NCBI GenBank assembly: GCA_005793345.1
Contig: SXSU01000006.1
Span: forward strand, 1 to 33,957
From: Bdellovibrionales bacterium
Lineage (GTDB): Bacteria; Bdellovibrionota; Bdellovibrionia; Bdellovibrionales; Bdellovibrionaceae
Length of the DNA: 33,957 nucleotides
Reading direction: 5' to 3'
The notes beneath the pieces were generated by a model, which saw nothing but the letters and a program-made list of their open reading frames with translations, was not told where the DNA came from and ran no database searches. The translations under genes and the position numbers were made by a program. Positions 18,339 to 26,927 of the stretch are shown in pieces (the stretch's first letter is position 1; every line of letters begins with the position of its first letter).

Positions 18339-18783
18339 TCAAATTGAAGGAGTTCTATTCACAGTTGCAAGACAAATTGAAAATGAAGGAGGAGCAGTTT
18401 TACATTTAATGAGGAATGATTCTCCACAATTTGTAAAATTTGGAGAATGTTATATGTCAGAATTATTTCCAGGAGCAATCAAAGCTTGGAAAATGCACAA
18501 ACTGCAAACACAAAATTTTTCAGTTCCTATTGGTCGAATAAAACTTGTGTTATTTGATGCTAGAGAAGATTCTGAAACAAAAAACAAGTTGATTGAAATT
18601 GAACTTGGCAGACCGAACTCTTATTATTTAGTAACAATACCTCCTGGTGTTTGGTATGGTTTCCAATCTATTTCTGCATTACATTCTTTAATAGTAAATT
18701 GCACTGATATGCCTCATGATAAAGAAGAAAGCATTGGATTAGATATATCAAATACTTTTATACCATATAAATGGAATTTTTAA
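18331..18783 (+). CDS. RmlC-like cupin, putative CDP-4-keto-6-deoxyhexose epimerase
   Basis: A 150-residue cupin similar to dTDP-4-dehydrorhamnose 3,5-epimerase but shorter than the usual 180 or so residues. The WKMHKLQT segment has His56 in the place of the RmlC catalytic histidine, and PPGVWYGFQS matches the conserved PxGxxHGF-like strand. It overlaps the CDP-glucose dehydratase gene by 8 bases, so its substrate is likely CDP-4-keto-6-deoxyglucose, epimerised at C3 and/or C5. Alternatively it may be a non-catalytic or isomerase (FdtA-like) relative. Family call good; the stereochemical outcome is unknown. Confidence 0.72.
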   Translation: MNNQIEGVLFTVARQIENEGGAVLHLMRNDSPQFVKFGECYMSELFPGAIKAWKMHKLQTQNFSVPIGRIKLVLFDAREDSETKNKLIEIELGRPNSYYLVTIPPGVWYGFQSISALHSLIVNCTDMPHDKEESIGLDISNTFIPYKWNF

Positions 18784-18795
18784 TTTTACATTAGC

Positions 18796-19737
18796 ATGAA
18801 GATTCTTGTAACCGGAGGCAATGGTTTTCTTGGAGGTAATATTACAAATCATTTAAGAAAATATATTAATTATAAAATTTCTATAGGTGTAAGGCATATT
18901 GATACATCATTTTTAACTAAAAATGATGTAGAATTAATCGAATTGCCATGGCACTCCAAGGCAAAGCTTAAGAAAATTTGTTCAAATTTCGATATCCTAA
19001 TTCTATGTGCAGGAATGAATGCTCAAGAGTGTAAAGCTGATCCAATTAAAGCAATCGAGTTTAATTGTTTAGCAACTGCTAGATTAGTTAGTGCAGCAGT
19101 AGAATTAGGAATGAAAAAAATTATATATTTTTCAACAGCACATATTTATAGGGCTCCACTTTACGGCGACATTGACGAAATGACCTTACCTGAGTCTCTT
19201 CACCCATATGCTACATCTAAAAGAGCCGCTGAAGATGTAGTTTTGGCAGCTCATCGCATAAATCAGTGTCAAGCAATATGTTTGAGATTGTCTAATGTTA
19301 TTGGAACACCAGCAAATACTGATGTAAAATGTTGGAGTTTGTTTATGAATGATATTTGTAGGCAAGCTGTAATTAAAAAAGAAATTCAATTAACCTCATC
19401 TGGAACTCAAAGAAGAAATTTTGTAACGATAAGTGATTTAAATAATTTAGTACAGCATGTAATAGAAAACAATTATTCATATATGGATAGGCCAATATTT
19501 AATGTTGGTGGTTCATGGGCTCCTTCAATATCTGAGGCGGCGGAGTATGTATCGAGTATATTTCTAGAAATGTATGGAAGTAAAATAAAGATTATCAAGA
19601 AACATCCTCAAATAGGTGATATAAATTTTGAATTGAATTATATCTCTGAAAAAATTAAAAACAATAAATTCGTCTTTGGTAACGATTATGAAGATGCAAT
19701 AAAAAATCTTATAAGCTATTGCAATAATACTTTCTAA
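18796..19737 (+). CDS. NAD(P)-dependent epimerase/dehydratase family, putative CDP-4-keto-6-deoxyhexose reductase
   Basis: A 313-residue extended SDR. It starts with VTGGNGFLGGN (cofactor loop) and has STAHIY and the catalytic YATSK (Y138, K142). Being last in the CDP-glucose, dehydratase, cupin series, it most likely reduces the 4-keto group to give a CDP-6-deoxyhexose such as a 6-deoxy-altrose or 6-deoxy-gulose type. This is inference from order; the fold alone also fits epimerases. The gene starts 12 bases after the cupin gene. Confidence 0.78.
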   Translation: MKILVTGGNGFLGGNITNHLRKYINYKISIGVRHIDTSFLTKNDVELIELPWHSKAKLKKICSNFDILILCAGMNAQECKADPIKAIEFNCLATARLVSAAVELGMKKIIYFSTAHIYRAPLYGDIDEMTLPESLHPYATSKRAAEDVVLAAHRINQCQAICLRLSNVIGTPANTDVKCWSLFMNDICRQAVIKKEIQLTSSGTQRRNFVTISDLNNLVQHVIENNYSYMDRPIFNVGGSWAPSISEAAEYVSSIFLEMYGSKIKIIKKHPQIGDINFELNYISEKIKNNKFVFGNDYEDAIKNLISYCNNTF

Positions 19738-19750
19738 TATTGACCCTAAT

Positions 19751-20656
19751 ATGAACCAACTTATTTCAGTTATACTTCCAACATATAATCATGCTAGCTT
19801 TTTAAAAAACGCTATTTCATCAGTTATTGAACAAGAATACAAAAACTGGGAGCTTATTATAGTTGACAATCATTCAACAGATGATACTGATGAGGTAATA
19901 ATTAGTTTCAATGACAAAAGAATACGATATTTTAAAATACACAATAATGGTGTTATTGCCGCATCAAGAAATTTAGGCATATTAAATTCTAATGGAGATT
20001 GGATTGCCTTTTTGGATTCAGACGACTTATGGTATCCCAATAAATTATCAATTATAGTAAACGAAATTTCTAAAAATACATTTGATGTAATTTGCTCAAA
20101 TGAATATTTAAATAATAAAATTATCAATAAAAAAAATAAATTATCGTACGGCCCTTTTGTCAAAGATTTTTACAGAGATTTATTAGTTAATGGCAATAAA
20201 CTATCTCCTTCTTCTACACTAGTGCGTGCTGAATTTATAAAAAAAAAATCAATTTTATTTAATGAGTCAATCGATTTTATAACGGTAGAAGATTATGATT
20301 TTTGGTTGAATTTGGCTAATTCAAATGCCCGTTTTTTCTTCATAAAGAATATTCTTGGTGAGTATATTATTCATGGTAATAATAATTCCACAAAACTCAA
20401 ACTCCATAGAGAAAATCTAGTAAAACTAATTAGATATCATTTGTTTTTTGTACAAAAGTTTACATTAAAACCTGAACAAACCTGGAAAAAAATATTACCT
20501 AAAATCCAGTTTATGGAATTCTCTCAAATATTAAGAGAAGAAAATCGCTATAAAGCCATTAAATATTATTTATACGTAATTATAAAATCACCAACATATA
20601 CGCTTATTTTTTTTAATAAATATTTATTTAAAAAAATACACAATATTAATTTTTAG
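19751..20656 (+). CDS. Family 2 glycosyltransferase
   Basis: A 301-residue GT-A fold transferase. The N-terminus shows SVILPTYNHASFLKNAISSV, then LIIVDNHSTDDT and the metal-binding AFLDSDDLW, the standard order for GT2 enzymes. A later EDYDFWLNL fits the acceptor/base region. It would add one sugar of the repeat unit from a nucleotide donor on the cytoplasmic side. The donor cannot be read from sequence; its position right after the CDP-6-deoxyhexose genes makes that sugar one candidate. Confidence 0.9.
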   Translation: MNQLISVILPTYNHASFLKNAISSVIEQEYKNWELIIVDNHSTDDTDEVIISFNDKRIRYFKIHNNGVIAASRNLGILNSNGDWIAFLDSDDLWYPNKLSIIVNEISKNTFDVICSNEYLNNKIINKKNKLSYGPFVKDFYRDLLVNGNKLSPSSTLVRAEFIKKKSILFNESIDFITVEDYDFWLNLANSNARFFFIKNILGEYIIHGNNNSTKLKLHRENLVKLIRYHLFFVQKFTLKPEQTWKKILPKIQFMEFSQILREENRYKAIKYYLYVIIKSPTYTLIFFNKYLFKKIHNINF

Positions 20657-20661
20657 TTTAA

Positions 20662-21816
20662 ATGGCAATAACTTATTCTTCACTTCCGAAATTAAAATAT
20701 TTCTTTTCGATATTTGATACCATAAAAGAAAATAAAGAAATCATAAAGCCTTGGCTGAAAAATCAATATGATTTTGAATTGTTTTCATGTTCAGCGATTT
20801 CCTTATATTTTATTATAAAAAAAATATCAAATACTACTGAAGAAGAAAACATTTCCATTTGGATTCCGGATTTTTTTTGTAATTCTTCTTTAGAAGCAAT
20901 TAGGGACCTAAATATTGAAATCATTTTCTATCCTATTAATAATAATCTTACTCCAAATTTAGAATGGTGTGAAATTAATTTAAAACCAGAAAAAACTAAT
21001 ATATTTTTATTTGTTCATTATTTTGGTTATATTTTTAATTTACAATCAGTTTCTGAATTTTGTAGTAAATATAAAATTTGGTTAATTGAAGATGCAGCTC
21101 ATGTACTTTTGCCAACTCCTGAAATTGGTGTATATGGAGATTTTATAATGTATAGCCCGCATAAGCATTTGCCTATTTATGATGGCGCAATATTGATTGT
21201 AACAAATCGCGGAAATGACAAGTTCAAAAAGTCAAGTGCATTAACTATTACAAATAAAAGGATACAGCTTAAGAGTAAATATTCTGAGAAAGTTTCAAAA
21301 TTTCTTGTTTTTAATTGGATAATAAAAAGAGTTATCCAATTATTAGGGTTTAGGATTTATTTCCCAAATTATGAATTTTGGCCTGATCATAAAAAATATA
21401 ATATCTCTTTTAATCATATTCGGATGTCAAAAATTTCAAAATTATTTTTACACCGAATAGCTCCAGAGTTAACTAATATTTCAAAAACAAGAATAAAAAA
21501 TTGCATTTCTTGGTCTGAACATTTAATAAAAAACAAAACTGAGATAAAAAATGTCATGTTGGTAGATTCATTCAGAGTTCCATATCTGGCTTTTTTTGAG
21601 ATAAGTAATATTGAATTGATGAATAAAGTTTTTTATAAGCTAAAAAAAATGAATTTTCCAATAACATCGTGGCCAGATCTACCTCCAGAGTTGATGAAAG
21701 ATGAAAATTTACATTCTGTTGCGATTGGCCTTAGAAAAACTAGATTATATTTTCATGTACATCACAGTATTAGCGGTAAAGACATATCTAAAATTACTTC
21801 AAAAATAAATTTATAG
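20662..21816 (+). CDS. Divergent DegT/DnrJ-like PLP-dependent protein
   Basis: A 384-residue protein resembling the DegT/DnrJ/EryC1 aminotransferase family at low similarity. The PLP-contact segment WLIEDAAHVLLP and the lysine motif YSPHKHLPIYDGA are recognisable, with Lys168 aligned to the family's Schiff-base lysine. The N-terminal phosphate-binding loop is atypical (FSCSAISLY in place of the usual NSGTxAL). The C-terminal part has no pattern I recognise. It may aminate a sugar or be a repurposed relative. It begins 5 bases after the GT2 gene and is very AT-rich like its neighbours. Confidence 0.65.
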   Translation: MAITYSSLPKLKYFFSIFDTIKENKEIIKPWLKNQYDFELFSCSAISLYFIIKKISNTTEEENISIWIPDFFCNSSLEAIRDLNIEIIFYPINNNLTPNLEWCEINLKPEKTNIFLFVHYFGYIFNLQSVSEFCSKYKIWLIEDAAHVLLPTPEIGVYGDFIMYSPHKHLPIYDGAILIVTNRGNDKFKKSSALTITNKRIQLKSKYSEKVSKFLVFNWIIKRVIQLLGFRIYFPNYEFWPDHKKYNISFNHIRMSKISKLFLHRIAPELTNISKTRIKNCISWSEHLIKNKTEIKNVMLVDSFRVPYLAFFEISNIELMNKVFYKLKKMNFPITSWPDLPPELMKDENLHSVAIGLRKTRLYFHVHHSISGKDISKITSKINL

Positions 21817-21818
21817 AA

Positions 21819-23162
21819 TTGAAATTATTTTCTTTTAATTTAAATAGATTATGGTTAGGAATAATATTATCTATAGTGTTAATACTTCCAATACAAGTCT
21901 TATTCAATTCTCCAATTCCATTTCTTTTACCTTATTTTCTTTTCTTCATATATATATTCTTTTATAAAACAATTAAATATCAGAGGTATAAAAAAAAATC
22001 CGTACAAAAAAATATTGATTACCTGATCTTCATATATACTTTACTTGTATTATTTCATTTTACTTGGCAATTATTACTTTCGGTTTCCAGTATTTCAGAT
22101 TTGTTATCTTCCTTGGTAATTTATTTTTTTCCTACATTTTTCTACTATTATCTTAAAAAAAATATTACATCTGAAATTCTGTTTTTAATTCTTATTGGCA
22201 TTTGTTTGTCAGGCATAATTGTTGGCATTTATTTTGTGTATGATAGTTATATGCAACTAATTTTAGGTAAAATATCTAATTATTCAGTTTTAGTAAATGA
22301 ATATGAACAGTTTAGAAAAAATAGTACTGAGATTAATAATGCTAGACTTAAAATGTTTGAACGCGCATATGGACTTCTAGAAACACACTCTGTGTCTTCT
22401 GCTTGGGTTTCTTTTGCTTGCTTTTCAGCTTTAACTCTAATTAGGAGCGAATTTTATGTAAAAAGAATTCTTGTTATTTTTATTACTCTCATAATATTAT
22501 TTATAGGTTTAAATTTTACAGGTATACTTGCATTTATACTATCAATAATTTTAATTGAATTTAATTTATTTAAATTATTTAAGTTCAAAATCTCTCTTAT
22601 AGGTTTAAGACATATATTATATATTTGTATCTTATTGTTTACTTCTTTAGTTATTATATATTTAATTTTACCATCTGAGAACCAATCTATGGTTTTGAAC
22701 TTATTGAATTACTTCCCACAGTTATTATCCGGTGATTTAATAACAAGAGAAGATAATAGGACGTATTTACAAGGCTTGTCTGATAGTTTATTTGGATATC
22801 CAAAATTAATGTTTAATTATTTTCCCTTAGGTCTATTGATAGGAGATGGTTTTACTGTTAATTTCGGATTAAATAAAGGAGGAGACTATGGAATTGTCGA
22901 AACTTTATATCGATTTGGCATACCTTTTTTTTTACTATTTATAATTGCGATTTTTAGACTAATTTATTTTCTATTTAATTCATTATACATTAATGGTAAT
23001 AATAAAATTATAAAATTTTGTGCATTAATTTTAGTTTATGTATTGATTTCAGAATTACATTATTCAATTTGGAATAGCAAATCAATTTTAGCATTACTAT
23101 TTATAGTATTTGCAATCATCTACAAACAAAATCAACCTTTAAAAATTTCCCTAGAAAAATAA
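21819..23162 (+). CDS. Wzy-like O-antigen polymerase / polytopic membrane protein
   Basis: A 447-residue integral membrane protein with roughly ten or more hydrophobic segments spread over the whole length and a larger hydrophilic loop around residues 280-360 (with a GDGFTVNFG segment). This shape, size and locus position match O-antigen/capsule repeat polymerases, which are poorly conserved in sequence. The start is a TTG two bases after the previous stop; the lysine and first hydrophobic helix follow at once. It is the only obvious polymerase candidate in the window. A ligase role is less likely but not excluded. Confidence 0.72.
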   Translation: MKLFSFNLNRLWLGIILSIVLILPIQVLFNSPIPFLLPYFLFFIYIFFYKTIKYQRYKKKSVQKNIDYLIFIYTLLVLFHFTWQLLLSVSSISDLLSSLVIYFFPTFFYYYLKKNITSEILFLILIGICLSGIIVGIYFVYDSYMQLILGKISNYSVLVNEYEQFRKNSTEINNARLKMFERAYGLLETHSVSSAWVSFACFSALTLIRSEFYVKRILVIFITLIILFIGLNFTGILAFILSIILIEFNLFKLFKFKISLIGLRHILYICILLFTSLVIIYLILPSENQSMVLNLLNYFPQLLSGDLITREDNRTYLQGLSDSLFGYPKLMFNYFPLGLLIGDGFTVNFGLNKGGDYGIVETLYRFGIPFFLLFIIAIFRLIYFLFNSLYINGNNKIIKFCALILVYVLISELHYSIWNSKSILALLFIVFAIIYKQNQPLKISLEK

Positions 23163-23164
23163 TT

Positions 23165-24289
23165 GTGAATCAAAATATAGAAATTACAGTATTTCATGAA
23201 TTTAATAGTGAATTACAAACTAAATGGAATTCAATTGAAAAAAATATTAGAATGTATGTATATCAAAGATATTCATGGAATTTCCATTGGTATAATAACT
23301 TTAAAAATGAGTATCTTTTTAATATCGTATTATTAGAAAATACAACTGGTGTATTGGGGATTTTCCCCTTTTGTATTAATAAAAAAGGCATAATAAAAAA
23401 ATTACAATTTATTGGAGTTGAACAATCAGATTACCTCACTCCAATTTGTAGTCCCAGTCTAAATTATGATTTATTTACAGAGGTGCTTAAAAATATCAAA
23501 TTCGATTATGATGTAATTTACCTTAAAAAAATACCTGAAAAAATTAAAGGGATAAAAAATAATTTCTCCCTAAATATAAATGCTAAAGTTTCTGATCAAA
23601 GTTCTCAAATAGTTTTCTCTAATAGTTATGATGAATATGAAAAATCTTTAAAGTCAAGTTTCAGGAATGATAACAAACGCAATTTAAAAAGATTAACAGA
23701 ATTGGGGGATTTAAAATTTATTAATTTTGATTTTGAACAACAAACTCAAAAAGAATTTTTAGACTTCATTTCAATCACACTTGAACAAAAAGAGAGAAGA
23801 ATAAAAAATCATTTAGGAAAAACCAATATTAAGAATAATAGTGTTAGTTCTTTTTATAAAAAATCATTTTCATTGATTGATCTAAACTATAAAATCCATT
23901 ATTCAATACTAATGCTTAATAATAAAACGATTTTGGCTAGTCATTGGGGGTTTTATGATGAAGATACATATTATTATACTTTCCCTACAATTGAAGGTAG
24001 AGAATGGTATAAATATTCCGCTGGTAAAGTTTTACTTAATTTCTTAATTCATAATGCTTTCGAATTAAATATTAAAAATTTTGACTTTACAATTGGTGAT
24101 GAAATTTACAAAACAAATTGGATTAATTCAAAAATGAAAATATTTTCACTTCAAATAGGGGTTAGTTATATTGGTAAATTTTATTTATTATTTTATAATG
24201 TATTAAATAAAATTAAAGGAAATGAAAAATTAAAATCGATATGGAGAAAATTCAAAAGATTTATTATTTTCAATAAAAAACGTAAATGA
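23165..24289 (+). CDS. GNAT/FemAB (BioF2-like) acyltransferase
   Basis: A 374-residue protein with the double-GNAT look of FemAB and BioF2-like acyltransferases. The segment SSFRNDNKRNLKRL (about residues 162-175) and the later KFINFDFEQQ, then ILASHWGFYDEDTYYYTFP and DFTIGDEIYKTNW are typical. Relatives transfer acyl or aminoacyl groups in peptidoglycan, exopolysaccharide or S-layer loci. The GTG start follows the polymerase stop by two bases, and its stop overlaps the deacetylase ATG (ATGA). Pairing with a deacetylase suggests removal of an acetyl group from a sugar amine and replacement by another acyl group, which is inference. Confidence 0.75.
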   Translation: MNQNIEITVFHEFNSELQTKWNSIEKNIRMYVYQRYSWNFHWYNNFKNEYLFNIVLLENTTGVLGIFPFCINKKGIIKKLQFIGVEQSDYLTPICSPSLNYDLFTEVLKNIKFDYDVIYLKKIPEKIKGIKNNFSLNINAKVSDQSSQIVFSNSYDEYEKSLKSSFRNDNKRNLKRLTELGDLKFINFDFEQQTQKEFLDFISITLEQKERRIKNHLGKTNIKNNSVSSFYKKSFSLIDLNYKIHYSILMLNNKTILASHWGFYDEDTYYYTFPTIEGREWYKYSAGKVLLNFLIHNAFELNIKNFDFTIGDEIYKTNWINSKMKIFSLQIGVSYIGKFYLLFYNVLNKIKGNEKLKSIWRKFKRFIIFNKKRK

Positions 24290-25221
24290 AAATAAATTTG
24301 AATAACAATACTATCGTTTTATGTTATCATAGAATAATAGATGATACATTTACTGAAATTGATTTTCCCAATGATGGTCAATCTTTAAAATGTGACGATT
24401 TTGAAAAGCACCTAATTTATTTAAAAAAACATTACACTTTTGTAAATGATGTAGAAAGCAATATAATTAATAAAAAGAAATATAATCTATTTTTGACTTT
24501 TGATGATGGATTTTTGGATATCAAAACAATTGTTCTTCCTTTATTAGAGAAGTATAATATTCCGGCTATGATATTTATTACCTCTGGTTTTATTGATAAT
24601 AATTATCAATTTGTATGGTGGATTGATTTCTGGAATAATTTAAAAAATAAAAAATCAATTACCATTATTACAAATGGCATAAAAAAGAATTATAAATTTA
24701 ATACGCTAAAAAGTAAGAATAAAATTTATTCAATTTATATTAAAAAGCTCTTTAAAATGAGCAGAGATGAACAATATAATTTTTTCAAAGAAAATAATTT
24801 AGGAACAAACACAAAAAAATATTTTTTATCTAAAACAGATATCGCTTATTTACAAAACCATTATTTAATAAAGATTGGGTTACATTCTCATTTACATATC
24901 AATTATGGAATAGAATGCGAAAGAAGTATAAATTATGATTTATTAGAAATGAATAAATATTTTGATGAGAATAACATAAAGACTCACAAAAAATATTTTG
25001 CACTTTGTTATGGGTCTCTACCAAATTTGCATGTCCTGAAAAACCTAGAAACTAAATTCGACTTAATCTTTGCATTAGGCATAAAGTCATATTTAATTTC
25101 GAATAAAAAAATTATTAGTAGAATAAATGTAAGCTCTAAACAGTCACTGCTTAGATTAAAGATTAATCTAATGTTAATAAAATTTATAATTTTTCTAAAA
25201 AATGTAAGAATTGAAAAATAG
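24286..25221 (+). CDS. Polysaccharide deacetylase family protein
   Basis: A 311-residue NodB-type carbohydrate esterase. It begins with LCYHRI, has the catalytic/metal motif TFDDG (D73, D74), and a later LHSHLH whose histidines (200, 202, 204) match the metal-binding histidine motif. No signal peptide is seen at the N-terminus, so the protein would act in the cytoplasm or at the inner membrane face on lipid-linked intermediates. It would remove an N- or O-acetyl group. The ATG overlaps the previous stop by 4 bases. Composition is extremely AT-rich and lysine/asparagine-rich. Confidence 0.85.
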   Translation: MKINLNNNTIVLCYHRIIDDTFTEIDFPNDGQSLKCDDFEKHLIYLKKHYTFVNDVESNIINKKKYNLFLTFDDGFLDIKTIVLPLLEKYNIPAMIFITSGFIDNNYQFVWWIDFWNNLKNKKSITIITNGIKKNYKFNTLKSKNKIYSIYIKKLFKMSRDEQYNFFKENNLGTNTKKYFLSKTDIAYLQNHYLIKIGLHSHLHINYGIECERSINYDLLEMNKYFDENNIKTHKKYFALCYGSLPNLHVLKNLETKFDLIFALGIKSYLISNKKIISRINVSSKQSLLRLKINLMLIKFIIFLKNVRIEK

Positions 25222-26110
25222 TGACAAAATTTATGACTTATGCTGCATTACCACTTTTACAAACAGCGATTCGGTTTATAATTTATTAGATAGTTTAAAA
25301 TATAACAATAATCAATTAAGTATAATTTTTATATTTATAAATCAGACTGAATCTGATATTGTCCTCCCAAACTATCATATTGACTTTTGTATTATTAAAA
25401 CTAGTAGAACTTCATTGTCTAAAGCTAGAAATAATGCATTACAATATTTGTTTAAAAATAACATTCTATATACTCATTTAATGTTTCCCGATGACGATTC
25501 ATCGTTTTCTCCGGACTTCTTTTTATGTTATAAAAAACTAATTAAATCTAATTTTAATTATTTGATAGATGTGTATTGTATAGGTTCTACAAATATTTTC
25601 AAACCTAATAAATATAAAAATCATCAAAAATTAACTTATATCAACTACGATGCTGCAATGAGTGTTAATATGATTATTTCCCAAAAAAACATTTATAAAA
25701 CAAATTATTTCGACGAAAATCTTGGTGTAGGATCTAGATTTGGTGGTGGTGAAGATGTAGATTTTTTTATTCGTGTTTGCAAAGATAATATTAGTGAATT
25801 CGAATATGTTAAAGATATTTATTATTATCACCCATCTCCAAATTCAACCTACTCTAATTTATCTTTTAAAAAGATTCTTAAACGTTTTATCGCTTATGGT
25901 GATGGCACTATTTATGCTCTTTGTAAAAATAAAATGTATTTACCTGCAGCTTACATTTCTATACGTGGATTAGGTGGTTTTTTTATTTCTCTAATTACTT
26001 TTAATCTTAAACTTTCTATAGCATATTTAGTTTCTTTTACAACAAGGGTTTTAATGATTTTTAAATTCTTTCTTATTTACGAAAGATTAAATAATAAATA
26101 TAATGATTGA
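25211..26110 (+). CDS. GT2-like glycosyltransferase
   Basis: A 299-residue GT-A fold protein. Marks are LSKARNNALQYL, the DxD-like MFPDDDSSF, a late GSRFGGGEDVDFFIRV acceptor-site segment, and two hydrophobic helices at the C-terminus. The start is TTG inside the deacetylase gene (11-base overlap); no in-frame ATG occurs nearby before the conserved region. Donor and acceptor sugars are unknown. Overlaps with both neighbours place it firmly in the operon. Confidence 0.8.
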   Translation: MKNSDKIYDLCCITTFTNSDSVYNLLDSLKYNNNQLSIIFIFINQTESDIVLPNYHIDFCIIKTSRTSLSKARNNALQYLFKNNILYTHLMFPDDDSSFSPDFFLCYKKLIKSNFNYLIDVYCIGSTNIFKPNKYKNHQKLTYINYDAAMSVNMIISQKNIYKTNYFDENLGVGSRFGGGEDVDFFIRVCKDNISEFEYVKDIYYYHPSPNSTYSNLSFKKILKRFIAYGDGTIYALCKNKMYLPAAYISIRGLGGFFISLITFNLKLSIAYLVSFTTRVLMIFKFFLIYERLNNKYND

Positions 26111-26927
26111 TAATGTTTATATTACAGCCTCTATAGTAATATATAATAATTCCGAAGAAGATCTTAATAATTTAATTAATAATTTAATTACCTCTTGTAT
26201 TGATAAAATTTACATAATTGACAATTCAATTGAAAAATACAATTATCAATTTAAAAATTATTCGAAAATCGAATATGTTTTTTTAAATCACAATCCAGGT
26301 TTCGGAACCTCTCATAATATTGCTTTAAGAAATGCCATATTAAGCGATTCTAAGTATCATTTTATAATAAACCCTGACATATACTTAGAATCTTATGTTA
26401 TCGACGAGATGTGTCGTTTTATGATTGAAAATAATGAAGTTGGAATGATGATGCCGAAAATATTAAATTTTGATGGCACAATACAGTATTTGCCTAAACT
26501 ATTGCCAACACCGTCTTTAATTTTTATAAGGAGTATTGGTTTTTTAAAGAAAATGTTTGAAAATAAGTTAATTAATTACGAACTACGGCATTTAGATGAA
26601 AGTCAAAGCTTAAATGTACCGGTAATATCAGGTTGTTTTTCAGTTCTTAAAATTGAGTCAATTATCAAAATTGGTGGTTATGATGAAAGGTTTTTCATGT
26701 ATTTTGAAGACTGGGATTTGTCAAGACGAATTCATAATGAATATAAAACAATTTATTGGCCAAAAGTCTCTGTATTTCATGGTTATGAAGGCGGAGCTAA
26801 AAAAAATTTAAAACTGTTTAAAATATTTATAGCCTCATTTATTAAATATTTCAATAAATGGGGTTGGATAATTGATTATAATCGAACTAAAATAAATAAT
26901 ACAATATTTAATAAAGTAGTTAAATGA
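26103..26927 (+). CDS. Family 2 glycosyltransferase (rhamnosyltransferase-like)
   Basis: A 274-residue GT2 enzyme of the WbbL/rhamnosyltransferase-like group. The sequence shows ASIVIYNNSEEDL, YIIDNS, NHNPGFGTSHN, and INPDIY in place of the DxD motif, then GCFSVLK and GGYDERFFMYFEDWDLSRR. That combination is characteristic of the group, which often transfers 6-deoxysugars. Start is ATG with an 8-base overlap with the previous gene; the end overlaps the next gene by 4 bases (ATGA). Whether it uses the CDP-6-deoxyhexose or another donor is not known. Confidence 0.9.
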   Translation: MIDNVYITASIVIYNNSEEDLNNLINNLITSCIDKIYIIDNSIEKYNYQFKNYSKIEYVFLNHNPGFGTSHNIALRNAILSDSKYHFIINPDIYLESYVIDEMCRFMIENNEVGMMMPKILNFDGTIQYLPKLLPTPSLIFIRSIGFLKKMFENKLINYELRHLDESQSLNVPVISGCFSVLKIESIIKIGGYDERFFMYFEDWDLSRRIHNEYKTIYWPKVSVFHGYEGGAKKNLKLFKIFIASFIKYFNKWGWIIDYNRTKINNTIFNKVVK

